Shown piece after piece: positions 26,083 to 33,401 of a stretch of 64,000 nt of DNA. The notes under the pieces were generated by a model that was given only the letters and a program-made list of their open reading frames with translations, had not been told where the DNA came from and did not search any database. A program made the translations under genes and the position numbers. The first letter of the stretch is position 1; every line of letters starts with the position of its first letter. Source of the stretch: RAM1 sp041905405 (GTDB lineage Bacteria; Pseudomonadota; Gammaproteobacteria; Burkholderiales; Burkholderiaceae_C); contig JAYRLC010000008.1 in NCBI GenBank assembly GCA_041905405.1, positions 1 through 64,000 of the forward strand. Direction: 5' to 3'.

Positions 26083-27124
26083 CGCTGCTCCCTGGAGCCG
26101 GCGGCGACATGGCCCAACGCCATGCGCTCGCGCCGAAGTTGAAACCCGCGCCCACCGCCGCCAGCGTCACCAGGCTGTCCTGCGCGAGCACGCCCCGGCC
26201 CCAGGCCTCGCTGAGCGCGATGGGTACCGACGCGGCTCCAGTATTGCCGATGTCCTGCACGTTGGTGAATGTGCGGCTGTCGTCGACCTTCATCTTGCGC
26301 AGCAGGTATTCGATCAGCCGCAGGTTGGCCTGGTGGAACACGAAGAAGTCCACGTCCGGCACGGTCGCGCCCGCCTTGGCCAGCGCGGAGCGGATCACCG
26401 GCGGCAGGTGCGTGATGGCCTGCTTCCAGGTGGCGATGCCGTTGAGTTCCATCATGTCGACGCCGCGGTCGAACTCACGGCCCGCCGCGCGGAACGACGA
26501 GCCGCCCCCGCGCAGGCGCACAGCCTCGTAGTTGGAACTGTCGGTATGGAACGACGACGCCATGATGCCCGCGCCCGGCGTGCGCCCCAGCACCACCGCG
26601 CCGGCGCCGTCGCTGTGGTAGATGGATGCATCGGCATTGCTGCGGTCGATGACGCGGCTGTTCATTTCCACGCCGATGACCAGGGCGTTGCGCACGGAGT
26701 CGTCCAGGCGCATGCGGTCCGTGGCGGCCGTCAGCCCGCTCACGAACCCGGCGCAGTTGGCCTGCAGGTCGAAGATCTGGCCGCCCCGGATGCCCAGGTC
26801 GTTGTGGACCTTGGCGGACAGGGGCGGGAAGGTGTAGTCGGCCGAGAAGGTGCAGGCCACGACCAGGTCGATGTCGGTGGCCTGCAGGCCGGCTGTTTCC
26901 AGGGCCTTGCGGGACGCCGCCACGGCATAGCCGGACGCAGTGTCTTCAGGCAATGCCAGATAGCGCTGGCGGATGCCGGTTTTTTCCAGGATCCATTCGG
27001 GGCTCACGTCCAGGTTGGCGCAAAGCGCCTCGTTGGATTCGGTCTGGGTCGGCAGGTGATGACCCAGGCCGATGATGCCGATGCCCGACGGCTGGATGAA
27101 GTCCGTTTCGTTCGGAGGCGTCAT
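26066..27124 (-). CDS. 3-oxoacyl-ACP synthase III-type ketosynthase
   Basis: A FabH-fold condensing enzyme of 352 residues with an intact Cys-His-Asn triad: Cys124 in QANCAGFV, His264 in FHQANLRL and Asn294 in GNTGAAS. KAS III enzymes join an acyl-CoA starter to malonyl-ACP without a chain-length factor. In this operon it would make a short beta-ketoacyl-ACP for the adjacent dehydratase-reductase fusion. It differs from a housekeeping FabH by its position inside the pseudaminic acid operon. Its start overlaps the stop of the hydrolase gene upstream. Confidence 0.85.
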   Translation of the reverse strand: MTPPNETDFIQPSGIGIIGLGHHLPTQTESNEALCANLDVSPEWILEKTGIRQRYLALPEDTASGYAVAASRKALETAGLQATDIDLVVACTFSADYTFPPLSAKVHNDLGIRGGQIFDLQANCAGFVSGLTAATDRMRLDDSVRNALVIGVEMNSRVIDRSNADASIYHSDGAGAVVLGRTPGAGIMASSFHTDSSNYEAVRLRGGGSSFRAAGREFDRGVDMMELNGIATWKQAITHLPPVIRSALAKAGATVPDVDFFVFHQANLRLIEYLLRKMKVDDSRTFTNVQDIGNTGAASVPIALSEAWGRGVLAQDSLVTLAAVGAGFNFGASAWRWAMSPPAPGSSDVSGL

Positions 27125-27813
27125 GCATTCCCCGCCGCGTGGTGCACCGACAGGAATTCACGCAGTGCCATGTTGGTTTCGCGAATGGTGTCCCAGGTGG
27201 CCACAGGCCCGTGTCCCGGGCAGATGGTCATGCTGCGGGGCAGCGTGGACCACAGCGTTTGCAGGCTGCTTTTGAGCTGGGCGTGGTTTTCACCCGGCAG
27301 CATGGACAGGCCGACGCCCCGCGCGTAGATCGAATCGCCCGAAAAGCCGTAGCCGTCAATGCAGATGATGGAGCTGCCCGGGGTGTGGCCCGGACAGGGG
27401 ACATAGCGATAGTCGGTATCGCCCACGCGCACCGTGGCACCGCCGGGGGGCACCGGCGTGAATTCCGCCAGCTTGATCCGCGCCGGGATCTTCAGCGCCA
27501 TCAGCAGGAAGTTGGACGACTTGGCGGTGGCTGCGTCGGCCTGGGGCAGATGCACCGCAATGCCGTAGCGGTCCTGGAAGTGGGAGGCGCCGCCGACGTG
27601 GTCGAAGTGCCCGTGGGTGCACAGGACGGCCGCGGGCGTCAGGCCCAGCGCGCCCACCTGCTGGTCGATGCTCTGCGGGTCCAGGCCCGGGTCGACGATC
27701 ACGCAGGCACCGTTACTTACGCTGTGGATGTAGCAGTTGGACGAAAACGTGCCGGCAGTCACCTGCCAGACACCCGGTCCGACGGGCGTGGCGGCGACGG
27801 CTTCTGCGCTCAA
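27121..27813 (-). CDS. Metallo-beta-lactamase-fold hydrolase, possible thioesterase
   Basis: A 230-residue MBL-fold protein with the zinc motif THGHFDH at 66-72, PCPGHTPGS and CPGHGP further on. Members of this glyoxalase II-like group hydrolyse thioesters such as S-D-lactoylglutathione. Within an ACP module it may release or proofread acyl thioesters; that is inference. TTG 27813 is the chosen start: it overlaps the SDR stop and is preceded by GGAGGGG at a suitable distance. The long open frame upstream of it is a shadow of the SDR gene. Confidence 0.78.
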   Translation of the reverse strand: MSAEAVAATPVGPGVWQVTAGTFSSNCYIHSVSNGACVIVDPGLDPQSIDQQVGALGLTPAAVLCTHGHFDHVGGASHFQDRYGIAVHLPQADAATAKSSNFLLMALKIPARIKLAEFTPVPPGGATVRVGDTDYRYVPCPGHTPGSSIICIDGYGFSGDSIYARGVGLSMLPGENHAQLKSSLQTLWSTLPRSMTICPGHGPVATWDTIRETNMALREFLSVHHAAGNA

Positions 27814-28517
27814 TTCACCCCTCCCAGATAAAGCGTCTGGGCCGTGATGTAGCTGCTGTTGTCTGCCGCAAAAAAGTCGATCACGTTGGTGATGTCGCCA
27901 ATGGTCGCGAACCGGGGCACCGGCAGCCCCGCGATGATCGCGTCGATCTTGTCGCGCGGCAGCTGGCTGAGCATGTCGCTTTCGATCGCCGAGATCGCCA
28001 GCGTGTTGCAGGTGACGCCGAACGAGCCGAACTCCTTGGCCATGACGTTGGCCAGCGTGGCCACGCCGGCCTTGCAGGCGGCATAGACCGAGTCGCCCAT
28101 CGGCTCCAGGCTGGCAGCCATGGAACCGATGTTGATGATGCGTCCCCACTTGGACTTGCGCATCAGCTTGGCCGCCTCGCGGGAGACCAGGAAGGTGGCA
28201 AGCAGGTTCACGTTGACCATGGCCTGCGCGGCGGCGGGCGGCATGATCATGGCGTACTGCGAGGTCAGCACGGCCGCGTTGTTGATGACGATGTCGATCT
28301 GCGGCGTCAGCTTGCGCACGGCCATGAAGGCGGTGGTGATGGCCGCCGCATCGGACAGGTCCACCTGGATGTGGTGGTACGACGTGTGGGTGAGGTCCGA
28401 TTCACCCCGGGCGAAGCCGATGACCTTGGCGCCGTTGGCCAGCATGTAGTCGGTCAGCTGCCTGCCAACGCCCCGGCTGCTGCCGGTGATGAGAACCGTC
28501 TTGGCGGAATAGTGCAT
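27810..28517 (-). CDS. Short-chain dehydrogenase/reductase of the acyl module
   Basis: A 235-residue NAD(P)-dependent SDR with the cofactor loop TGSSRGVG at 11-18, NNAA at 79-82, and the catalytic Ser132, Tyr145 and Lys149 (YAACK). Its end (ITAQTLYLGGVN) resembles FabG. It is the second ketoreductase of the operon, besides the MaoC-SDR fusion, which suggests two separate reductions, either of an acyl chain or of a sugar intermediate. The gene follows the first ACP and overlaps the MBL gene. Confidence 0.82.
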   Translation of the reverse strand: MHYSAKTVLITGSSRGVGRQLTDYMLANGAKVIGFARGESDLTHTSYHHIQVDLSDAAAITTAFMAVRKLTPQIDIVINNAAVLTSQYAMIMPPAAAQAMVNVNLLATFLVSREAAKLMRKSKWGRIINIGSMAASLEPMGDSVYAACKAGVATLANVMAKEFGSFGVTCNTLAISAIESDMLSQLPRDKIDAIIAGLPVPRFATIGDITNVIDFFAADNSSYITAQTLYLGGVN

Positions 28518-28536
28518 GACGCAGTCCAGGAGCGCT

Positions 28537-28848
28537 TTACGCGGGGGGGCCGCCCAGCAGCTCGAAAATGTAGTCTACCAACGCCCCTATGTGCGTATAG
28601 GGCGAAACGGGCCGGCTCATGGCCTTGTCGTCGGTCAGGCTGATGGGCTGCCCGAGCTGGTCGGCCACGGCCGTTTCGATGTCCACGATCACCGACACCA
28701 GCGACAGCGAATCCAGGCTGGATCCCTCGCCGAACAGCAGGGTGTCCTCGGCGAGCTGCAACTGGTCGGCCGGCGGCAGCTCGTCGTTGAGCGATTGCAC
28801 CGCTGCCAGCACCAGGTCAAGAATGGCTTTTCTTTCAGTCATATTCAT
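28537..28848 (-). CDS. Acyl carrier protein (first of two in the operon)
   Basis: A 103-residue ACP-like protein with the phosphopantetheine serine in SSLDSLSLVS (about residue 47). It is longer than a housekeeping ACP, with an inserted loop after helix II (about 70-85). Two ATGs, at 28848 and 28842, are possible starts; GAAAG lies just upstream. It directly follows the acyltransferase gene and precedes the SDR, so it is a candidate donor carrier for the pseH-position enzyme. Confidence 0.83.
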   Translation of the reverse strand: MNMTERKAILDLVLAAVQSLNDELPPADQLQLAEDTLLFGEGSSLDSLSLVSVIVDIETAVADQLGQPISLTDDKAMSRPVSPYTHIGALVDYIFELLGGPPA

Positions 28849-28875
28849 TACTTTCGCCCGGCGGGCGCTGCCGGC

Positions 28876-29421
28876 TCAACTTTCAAAGGGCGCCGAATAG
28901 GCCGCAAAGCGCTTGCCTTTTTCCTGCCAGGTGTCGCGCAACAGCTCCACGACATGGACGTTCAGGAACCGGTCGCCCCGCCGGACATGGTCCACGTGGA
29001 CGCCGACCTGGCGGTAGCCACACAGTTCGTGCATCTTCAGCATGCCGGTGTTGGTCTCCAGAACCATGCCGTACAGCTTGTGCAGGTCGAGGTCGGCACG
29101 CGCAAACACGTGATTGTAGAAATACACGGGAAGCATTCCGCCGATCGGGGAGTTCAGCTTCTCGCCCAGGTACAGGCCCCAGGTGGCATGCCGGTTGGCC
29201 CGGTCGATCGCGGCGAGGTTGATGACGCCGACCGGCCGCCCGCTGAACTCGATGATCCAGTACTGGGCGGACGGCGAGTCTTTGACGCCTGCGAACCACT
29301 GGCGCTGGCGGGCCAGGTCGTTGTGGACCTGCGTCACCATGAAGTCGGCGACCTCGGGCTTGATGCGCCACGACAGGACCATCTCCTGGTCGGCATCGGT
29401 CATTTTCCTGAAGTTCAGCAT
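28876..29421 (-). CDS. pseH: GNAT acyltransferase in the PseH position
   Basis: A 181-residue GNAT-fold protein resembling PseH, which acylates the 4-amino group of UDP-4-amino-4,6-dideoxy-N-acetyl-beta-L-altrosamine, normally from acetyl-CoA. Supporting features are the start LNFRKMTDADQEMVLSWR, a central strand pair around VGVINLAAID, and gene order immediately after pseG, overlapping its stop. Because an ACP gene follows directly, the donor may be an acyl-ACP rather than acetyl-CoA; that is inference from neighbours only. Confidence 0.83.
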   Translation of the reverse strand: MLNFRKMTDADQEMVLSWRIKPEVADFMVTQVHNDLARQRQWFAGVKDSPSAQYWIIEFSGRPVGVINLAAIDRANRHATWGLYLGEKLNSPIGGMLPVYFYNHVFARADLDLHKLYGMVLETNTGMLKMHELCGYRQVGVHVDHVRRGDRFLNVHVVELLRDTWQEKGKRFAAYSAPFES

Positions 29422-30449
29422 GATGGCTTCTCCCGCTCGATCAGAATGCCCGCCAGGTCGGTGATTGCGGGCGGCATGATGTCCATGGCGTGCCGGCTCA
29501 TGGCTGCCCTGCGCGCCGGGTCGCCCATCAACCCGGCGATCAGGCTGCGCAATGCCGCTGGCGTACCGGCGTGGATGTCGCCCGCGTTGGCAAGCACGCC
29601 CTGCTGGTCCAGTTGGCCGGCGGCCAGACGCTGATTTTCCGCCAGGACGACCGCGACGGTCGGCAGCCCCAGGAAACAGCGTTCCCAGGTGCTGGAGCCG
29701 CAGGCACCGACTGCCAGGTCGGCCCGGGCGATCAGCTGGGCCATGCGGGACGTCTGCACATGCAGTTGCGCCTGTGCCATGCGCTGAAGGCGCTGCTGCA
29801 CGGCCGCCTGGTGCGGGTTGCCCGCGCCGATTACCACGTCGACGGCGACGTCCGCAAGGCCCAGCGCCAGCAGCGCGTCCAGGGCCATGCAGGTCACGTT
29901 CGGCTCATCCGCGCCGCCGAAATTCAGCAGCAGGCGGCGTACCGTGCCGAACTCGCGCTTCAGGGTGGCGCGCGCCTGCGCGAATTCCTCGCGCAGCAGC
30001 AGATAGCGAGGGCCCAGCAGTTGCAGGCAGTCCGCAGGCAGCAAGCCCTTGTAGCGCTCATGGGCGTCGGGCCAGAAATTCTGGTCGAGCAGGACCGAAC
30101 AGTCATGGGGGCGGTTGGCCAGATCGTCGATGACCAGGATGTTCATGACCGAGCCCTGGACAACGCGCTCCCATCGTGCATCCAGGCCGTAGTGGTCGAC
30201 CACCAGCCAGTTCACGGGCGCGGTCGCCGCCATCGCCTGGATGGCCGCGGCATCGTCTTCGTGCGGGCCGATGGCGTGGGTTGTGAATCCTTCGGCACGC
30301 AGTTGGGGAAGGAGCGAGCCGTCGAGTTCCCGGCAGACGAATTCGACATGAACGCCATGCAACCGGGCTTGGCGGGCCAGTGTGGTGCAGCGGGCCACGT
30401 GGCCTGCGCCGATGGTGACCGAGGCATCGGCCCGTACGAGCCATCTCAT
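29415..30449 (-). CDS. pseG: UDP-2,4-diacylamino-2,4,6-trideoxy-L-altropyranose hydrolase
   Basis: Hydrolyses UDP from the bis-amino altrose before condensation by PseI. The 344-residue protein is a GT-B-fold MurG relative. The family catalytic histidine is His17 in GAGHVARC, LLNFGGADEPN lies mid-protein and AVGACGSSTWERCFLGLP in the C-terminal domain. Length and motifs match PseG. It lies one base after pseF and overlaps the acyltransferase gene by seven bases. Confidence 0.92.
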   Translation of the reverse strand: MRWLVRADASVTIGAGHVARCTTLARQARLHGVHVEFVCRELDGSLLPQLRAEGFTTHAIGPHEDDAAAIQAMAATAPVNWLVVDHYGLDARWERVVQGSVMNILVIDDLANRPHDCSVLLDQNFWPDAHERYKGLLPADCLQLLGPRYLLLREEFAQARATLKREFGTVRRLLLNFGGADEPNVTCMALDALLALGLADVAVDVVIGAGNPHQAAVQQRLQRMAQAQLHVQTSRMAQLIARADLAVGACGSSTWERCFLGLPTVAVVLAENQRLAAGQLDQQGVLANAGDIHAGTPAALRSLIAGLMGDPARRAAMSRHAMDIMPPAITDLAGILIEREKPSC

Positions 30450-30450
30450 G

Positions 30451-31149
30451 CTAGACCTCCCCGCGGCGAAGCAGCACTTCGTACATCAGCTCGGCGCGGT
30501 GCCAGTCCTCTGGCGTGTCCAGGTCCTGCACCCGGTGCCGCGGCAGCTGCACGGCGGCCGTGTGCGGTGCAAACGCGGGCAGGCGCTGCACAAACGCGTC
30601 CCGCGTTCCCCAGCAGAACTGGCCCGCGTCATGCCACGCGGCTTCCAGGTCCTGGGAGCGCGTCCGGGCGTACTGCGGGTACATCGCATCCAGCGATCCG
30701 TCGGGCAGGATGCGCACGGCGCGCTGCACGGCGAAAGGGAAAGACGTGACCGCGATGGCAAAGGCCTTGCCGCCGGCCGACAGCGCCTGCCATCCGTCAC
30801 GCAGGTCCGCGGCGCGAACGAAAGGTGCGGTGGCGAACACGCAGCACGCGGCCTCAACCGGCTGGGCGTGCCCTTCGAACCAGTTGATCGCGTGCACGAT
30901 CACATCGGCCAGGACCGTGTGGTCGTCCGCCAGTTCGGGGGGGCGCATGAAGGGGACCTGCGCACCGCAGTGCCTGGCGACGTCGGCGATTTCCGCGTCG
31001 TCGGTGGACACGATGACCTGGTCAAAGCAGCCGCTGTCCAGGGCGGCCGCGATCGAATACGCCATGACAGGCTTGCCGGCGAAGAGGCGGATGTTCTTGC
31101 GGGCGATCCGCTTGCTGCCGCCGCGCGCCGGGATGATGGCCAGCCTCAT
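30451..31149 (-). CDS. pseF: Pseudaminic acid cytidylyltransferase
   Basis: Activates pseudaminic acid with CTP to CMP-pseudaminic acid. The 232-residue protein opens with the CMP-sugar synthetase signature RLAIIPARGGSKRIARKN and has the metal-binding region VIVSTDDAEIADVA. ATG 31149 overlaps the pseC stop by four bases; the open frame upstream lies inside pseC and is not used. Its place among pseB, C and G separates it from the related NeuA. Confidence 0.92.
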   Translation of the reverse strand: MRLAIIPARGGSKRIARKNIRLFAGKPVMAYSIAAALDSGCFDQVIVSTDDAEIADVARHCGAQVPFMRPPELADDHTVLADVIVHAINWFEGHAQPVEAACCVFATAPFVRAADLRDGWQALSAGGKAFAIAVTSFPFAVQRAVRILPDGSLDAMYPQYARTRSQDLEAAWHDAGQFCWGTRDAFVQRLPAFAPHTAAVQLPRHRVQDLDTPEDWHRAELMYEVLLRRGEV

Positions 31150-32345
31150 GCCGTGCCGTTCAGCGCCTGGTCCAGCGCATCGACGACATGCTGCTGTTGC
31201 GCCGGCTCCAGCGCGGCGTGCATGGGCAGGCTCAGCGCTGCCTCGTAGTAGGCCTCGGCGGCGGGGCACAGGCCGCGCCGGAACCCCAGGTTCTGGTAGT
31301 AGGGATGCCAGTAGATGGGCAGGTAGTGAACATTGACGCCGATGCCCGCCGCGCGCAGGCTGGCGAACACCTGGGCCCGCGTCGGCCCGGCCTTGGGCCC
31401 GAGCTGCACCGGATACAGGTGCAGGGCCGAGCGGGTATCGGCGGCGTCCGGCTGCGGCAGCACGAGCAAGCCTTGTTCTGCAAACGGTGCCAGCAGCCGG
31501 GCATAACGGTCGTTGACGATGTGCCGCGCCTGCACGAATTCGTCGATGCGCGAGAGCTGGCTCAGGCCCAGCGCCGCATGCACTTCAGTCATGCGGTAGT
31601 TGTAGCCCAGCAGATGCTGCTCGTAGAACCAGGGCCCCTGCTGCGTGTCGTGCATCAGCCCGGGGTCGCGGGTGATCCCGTGGGTGCGAAGCAGGTTCAG
31701 CCGCTCGGCCAGTTCGGCCCGGTGCGTCAGCGCCATGCCGCCTTCGGCCGTGGTGATGATCTTGACGGGATGGAAGCTGAAGATCGTGATGTCTGCCAGC
31801 CCGTGCGCCCCGACCTTGGCGCCGGCGTAGCTGCCGCCGACCGCATGGGATGCGTCCTCGATGATGGCAAACCCATAGCGGTCCGCCAGCGCGCGGATGT
31901 CCTTGAGCGGCGCGCTGCGGCCGGCAAAGTCCACGGGGATCACGACCTTGGGCAGGCTGCCGGACTGCTCGGCGCTGTGCAGCCGCGACGCCAGCAACTG
32001 CACGTCCATGTTGAGCGTGAGCGGGTCGATGTCGATGAAGTCCACCTGGGCGCCGCAGTACAGGGCGCAGTTGGACGATGCTGCAAAGCTGTTGGCGCAG
32101 GTCCAGACCCGGTCGCCCGGGCCGACGCCCAGCGCCATGCAGGCGATGTGCAACGCTGACGTGGCACTGTTGACCGCGATGGCGTGAAGCGGGGTGGCAC
32201 TTTCCAGGTACGCCGCCAGGGCAGTTTCGAACCGGGGCGTGACCGGTCCCTGGGTCAGAAAGTCCGACTGCAGGACGGCGGTGACGGCGGCAATGTCGTC
32301 GTCATTGATGGACTGGCGTCCATACGGGATCGAGACCGCGGTCAA
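31146..32345 (-). CDS. pseC: UDP-4-amino-4,6-dideoxy-N-acetyl-L-altrosamine transaminase
   Basis: A PLP-dependent aminotransferase of the DegT/DnrJ/EryC1 family that aminates C4 of the PseB product. The 399-residue protein has the PLP lysine at 195 in SFHPVKIITTAEGG, EDASHAVGG at 163-171, and NYRMTEVHAALG. The sequence is close to PseC by motif and gene order. It overlaps pseB by four bases. Confidence 0.94.
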   Translation of the reverse strand: MTAVSIPYGRQSINDDDIAAVTAVLQSDFLTQGPVTPRFETALAAYLESATPLHAIAVNSATSALHIACMALGVGPGDRVWTCANSFAASSNCALYCGAQVDFIDIDPLTLNMDVQLLASRLHSAEQSGSLPKVVIPVDFAGRSAPLKDIRALADRYGFAIIEDASHAVGGSYAGAKVGAHGLADITIFSFHPVKIITTAEGGMALTHRAELAERLNLLRTHGITRDPGLMHDTQQGPWFYEQHLLGYNYRMTEVHAALGLSQLSRIDEFVQARHIVNDRYARLLAPFAEQGLLVLPQPDAADTRSALHLYPVQLGPKAGPTRAQVFASLRAAGIGVNVHYLPIYWHPYYQNLGFRRGLCPAAEAYYEAALSLPMHAALEPAQQQHVVDALDQALNGTA

Positions 32346-33352
32346 GCAAGCCCTTCCAGGGCAATGCGATTGACACTGGTGATCTGGTCTACGTCCAGGA
32401 AATGGGTGTTGGTGCCCGAGTTGTATTCGAATCCCTGTGCCACGGGCGTCGCACGCTCACCGGTCGCGTCCACTGAATAGTCGATCTCCGCCAGGTTGAA
32501 GGCGATGGTGGGACGGATCACGAAATGCCCGGGAAACTCCAGCGTCAGGTGCGAGTCGTCGGCGGGGCACATGGTCTCGTGCAGCTTTTCGCCGGGGCGA
32601 ATGCCCACCAGGCGATGACCCAGCGCCGGCGCCATGGACCTTGCCAGGTCGGTGATGCGGATGGACGGCAGCTTGGGCACGAAGATCTCGCCCCCCTGCA
32701 TGCGCGAGAAGTTCTGCAGGACGAAGTCGACCCCTTCCTGCAGGCTGATCCAGAAGCGGGTCATGCGCTCGTCGGTGATCGGCAGCTCCGTCGCCCCTTG
32801 GGCGATGAGCTTGGAGAAGAACGGCACCACCGAACCACGCGAGCCGACGACGTTGCCATAGCGAACCACGGCGAAGCGTGTGCGGCGGCCGCCCACCATG
32901 TTGTTGGCCGCCACGAAGAGCTTGTCCGACGCCAGCTTGGTCGCGCCGTACAGGTTGATCGGGCTGGCGGCCTTGTCCGTGGACAGGGCGATCACCTTTT
33001 CGACGTTGTTCGCAATGGCGGCGCGAATGACGTTTTCAGCCCCGTAGATGTTGGTCTTGATGCACTCCATCGGGTTGTATTCGGCTGCCGGAACCTGCTT
33101 GAGCGCTGCCGCATGGATGACCATGTCCACGCCGCTCATGGCCTGCATCAGCCGCTCGCCGTCACGCACGTCACCCAGGAAATAGCGCATGCAGGGCGCA
33201 TTGAACCGCTGCGCCATCTCGTACTGCTTCAGCTCGTCGCGGGAGAAGATGATGAGGCGTGCCGGCTTGAACCTGGCCAGCAATGTGCGCGCATACTGGT
33301 GGCCGAAAGAGCCTGTTCCACCGGTAATCAGGATGGATTTGTCGTTGAACAT
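32342..33352 (-). CDS. pseB: UDP-N-acetylglucosamine 4,6-dehydratase (inverting)
   Basis: The first step of pseudaminic acid synthesis: dehydrates UDP-GlcNAc and inverts C5. The 336-residue SDR has TGGTGSFG at 10-17, the active-site region LSTDKAASPINLYGATK, and HETM near the C-terminus as in PseB. ATG 33352 (MFNDKS) is chosen over an in-frame ATG 24 bases upstream. It is the first gene of the 18-gene minus-strand run, and the next gene is divergent with about 49 bases between, so the promoter must lie there. Confidence 0.95.
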   Translation of the reverse strand: MFNDKSILITGGTGSFGHQYARTLLARFKPARLIIFSRDELKQYEMAQRFNAPCMRYFLGDVRDGERLMQAMSGVDMVIHAAALKQVPAAEYNPMECIKTNIYGAENVIRAAIANNVEKVIALSTDKAASPINLYGATKLASDKLFVAANNMVGGRRTRFAVVRYGNVVGSRGSVVPFFSKLIAQGATELPITDERMTRFWISLQEGVDFVLQNFSRMQGGEIFVPKLPSIRITDLARSMAPALGHRLVGIRPGEKLHETMCPADDSHLTLEFPGHFVIRPTIAFNLAEIDYSVDATGERATPVAQGFEYNSGTNTHFLDVDQITSVNRIALEGLA

Positions 33353-33401
33353 GCGGATCCAATGTGGAAGGCCCAATAATATTCGATCACAATCAGTGCC
33401 C
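33353..33401. promoter_or_regulatory. Short divergent promoter region for pseB and the membrane dehydratase
   Basis: Only 49 bases separate the two divergent starts. An A+T-rich patch at 33375-33383 contains TATTAT on the minus strand (33381-33376) and TAATAT on the plus strand, both possible -10 elements. No convincing -35 element is visible in either direction, so an activator or alternative sigma factor may be needed. Confidence 0.3.
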
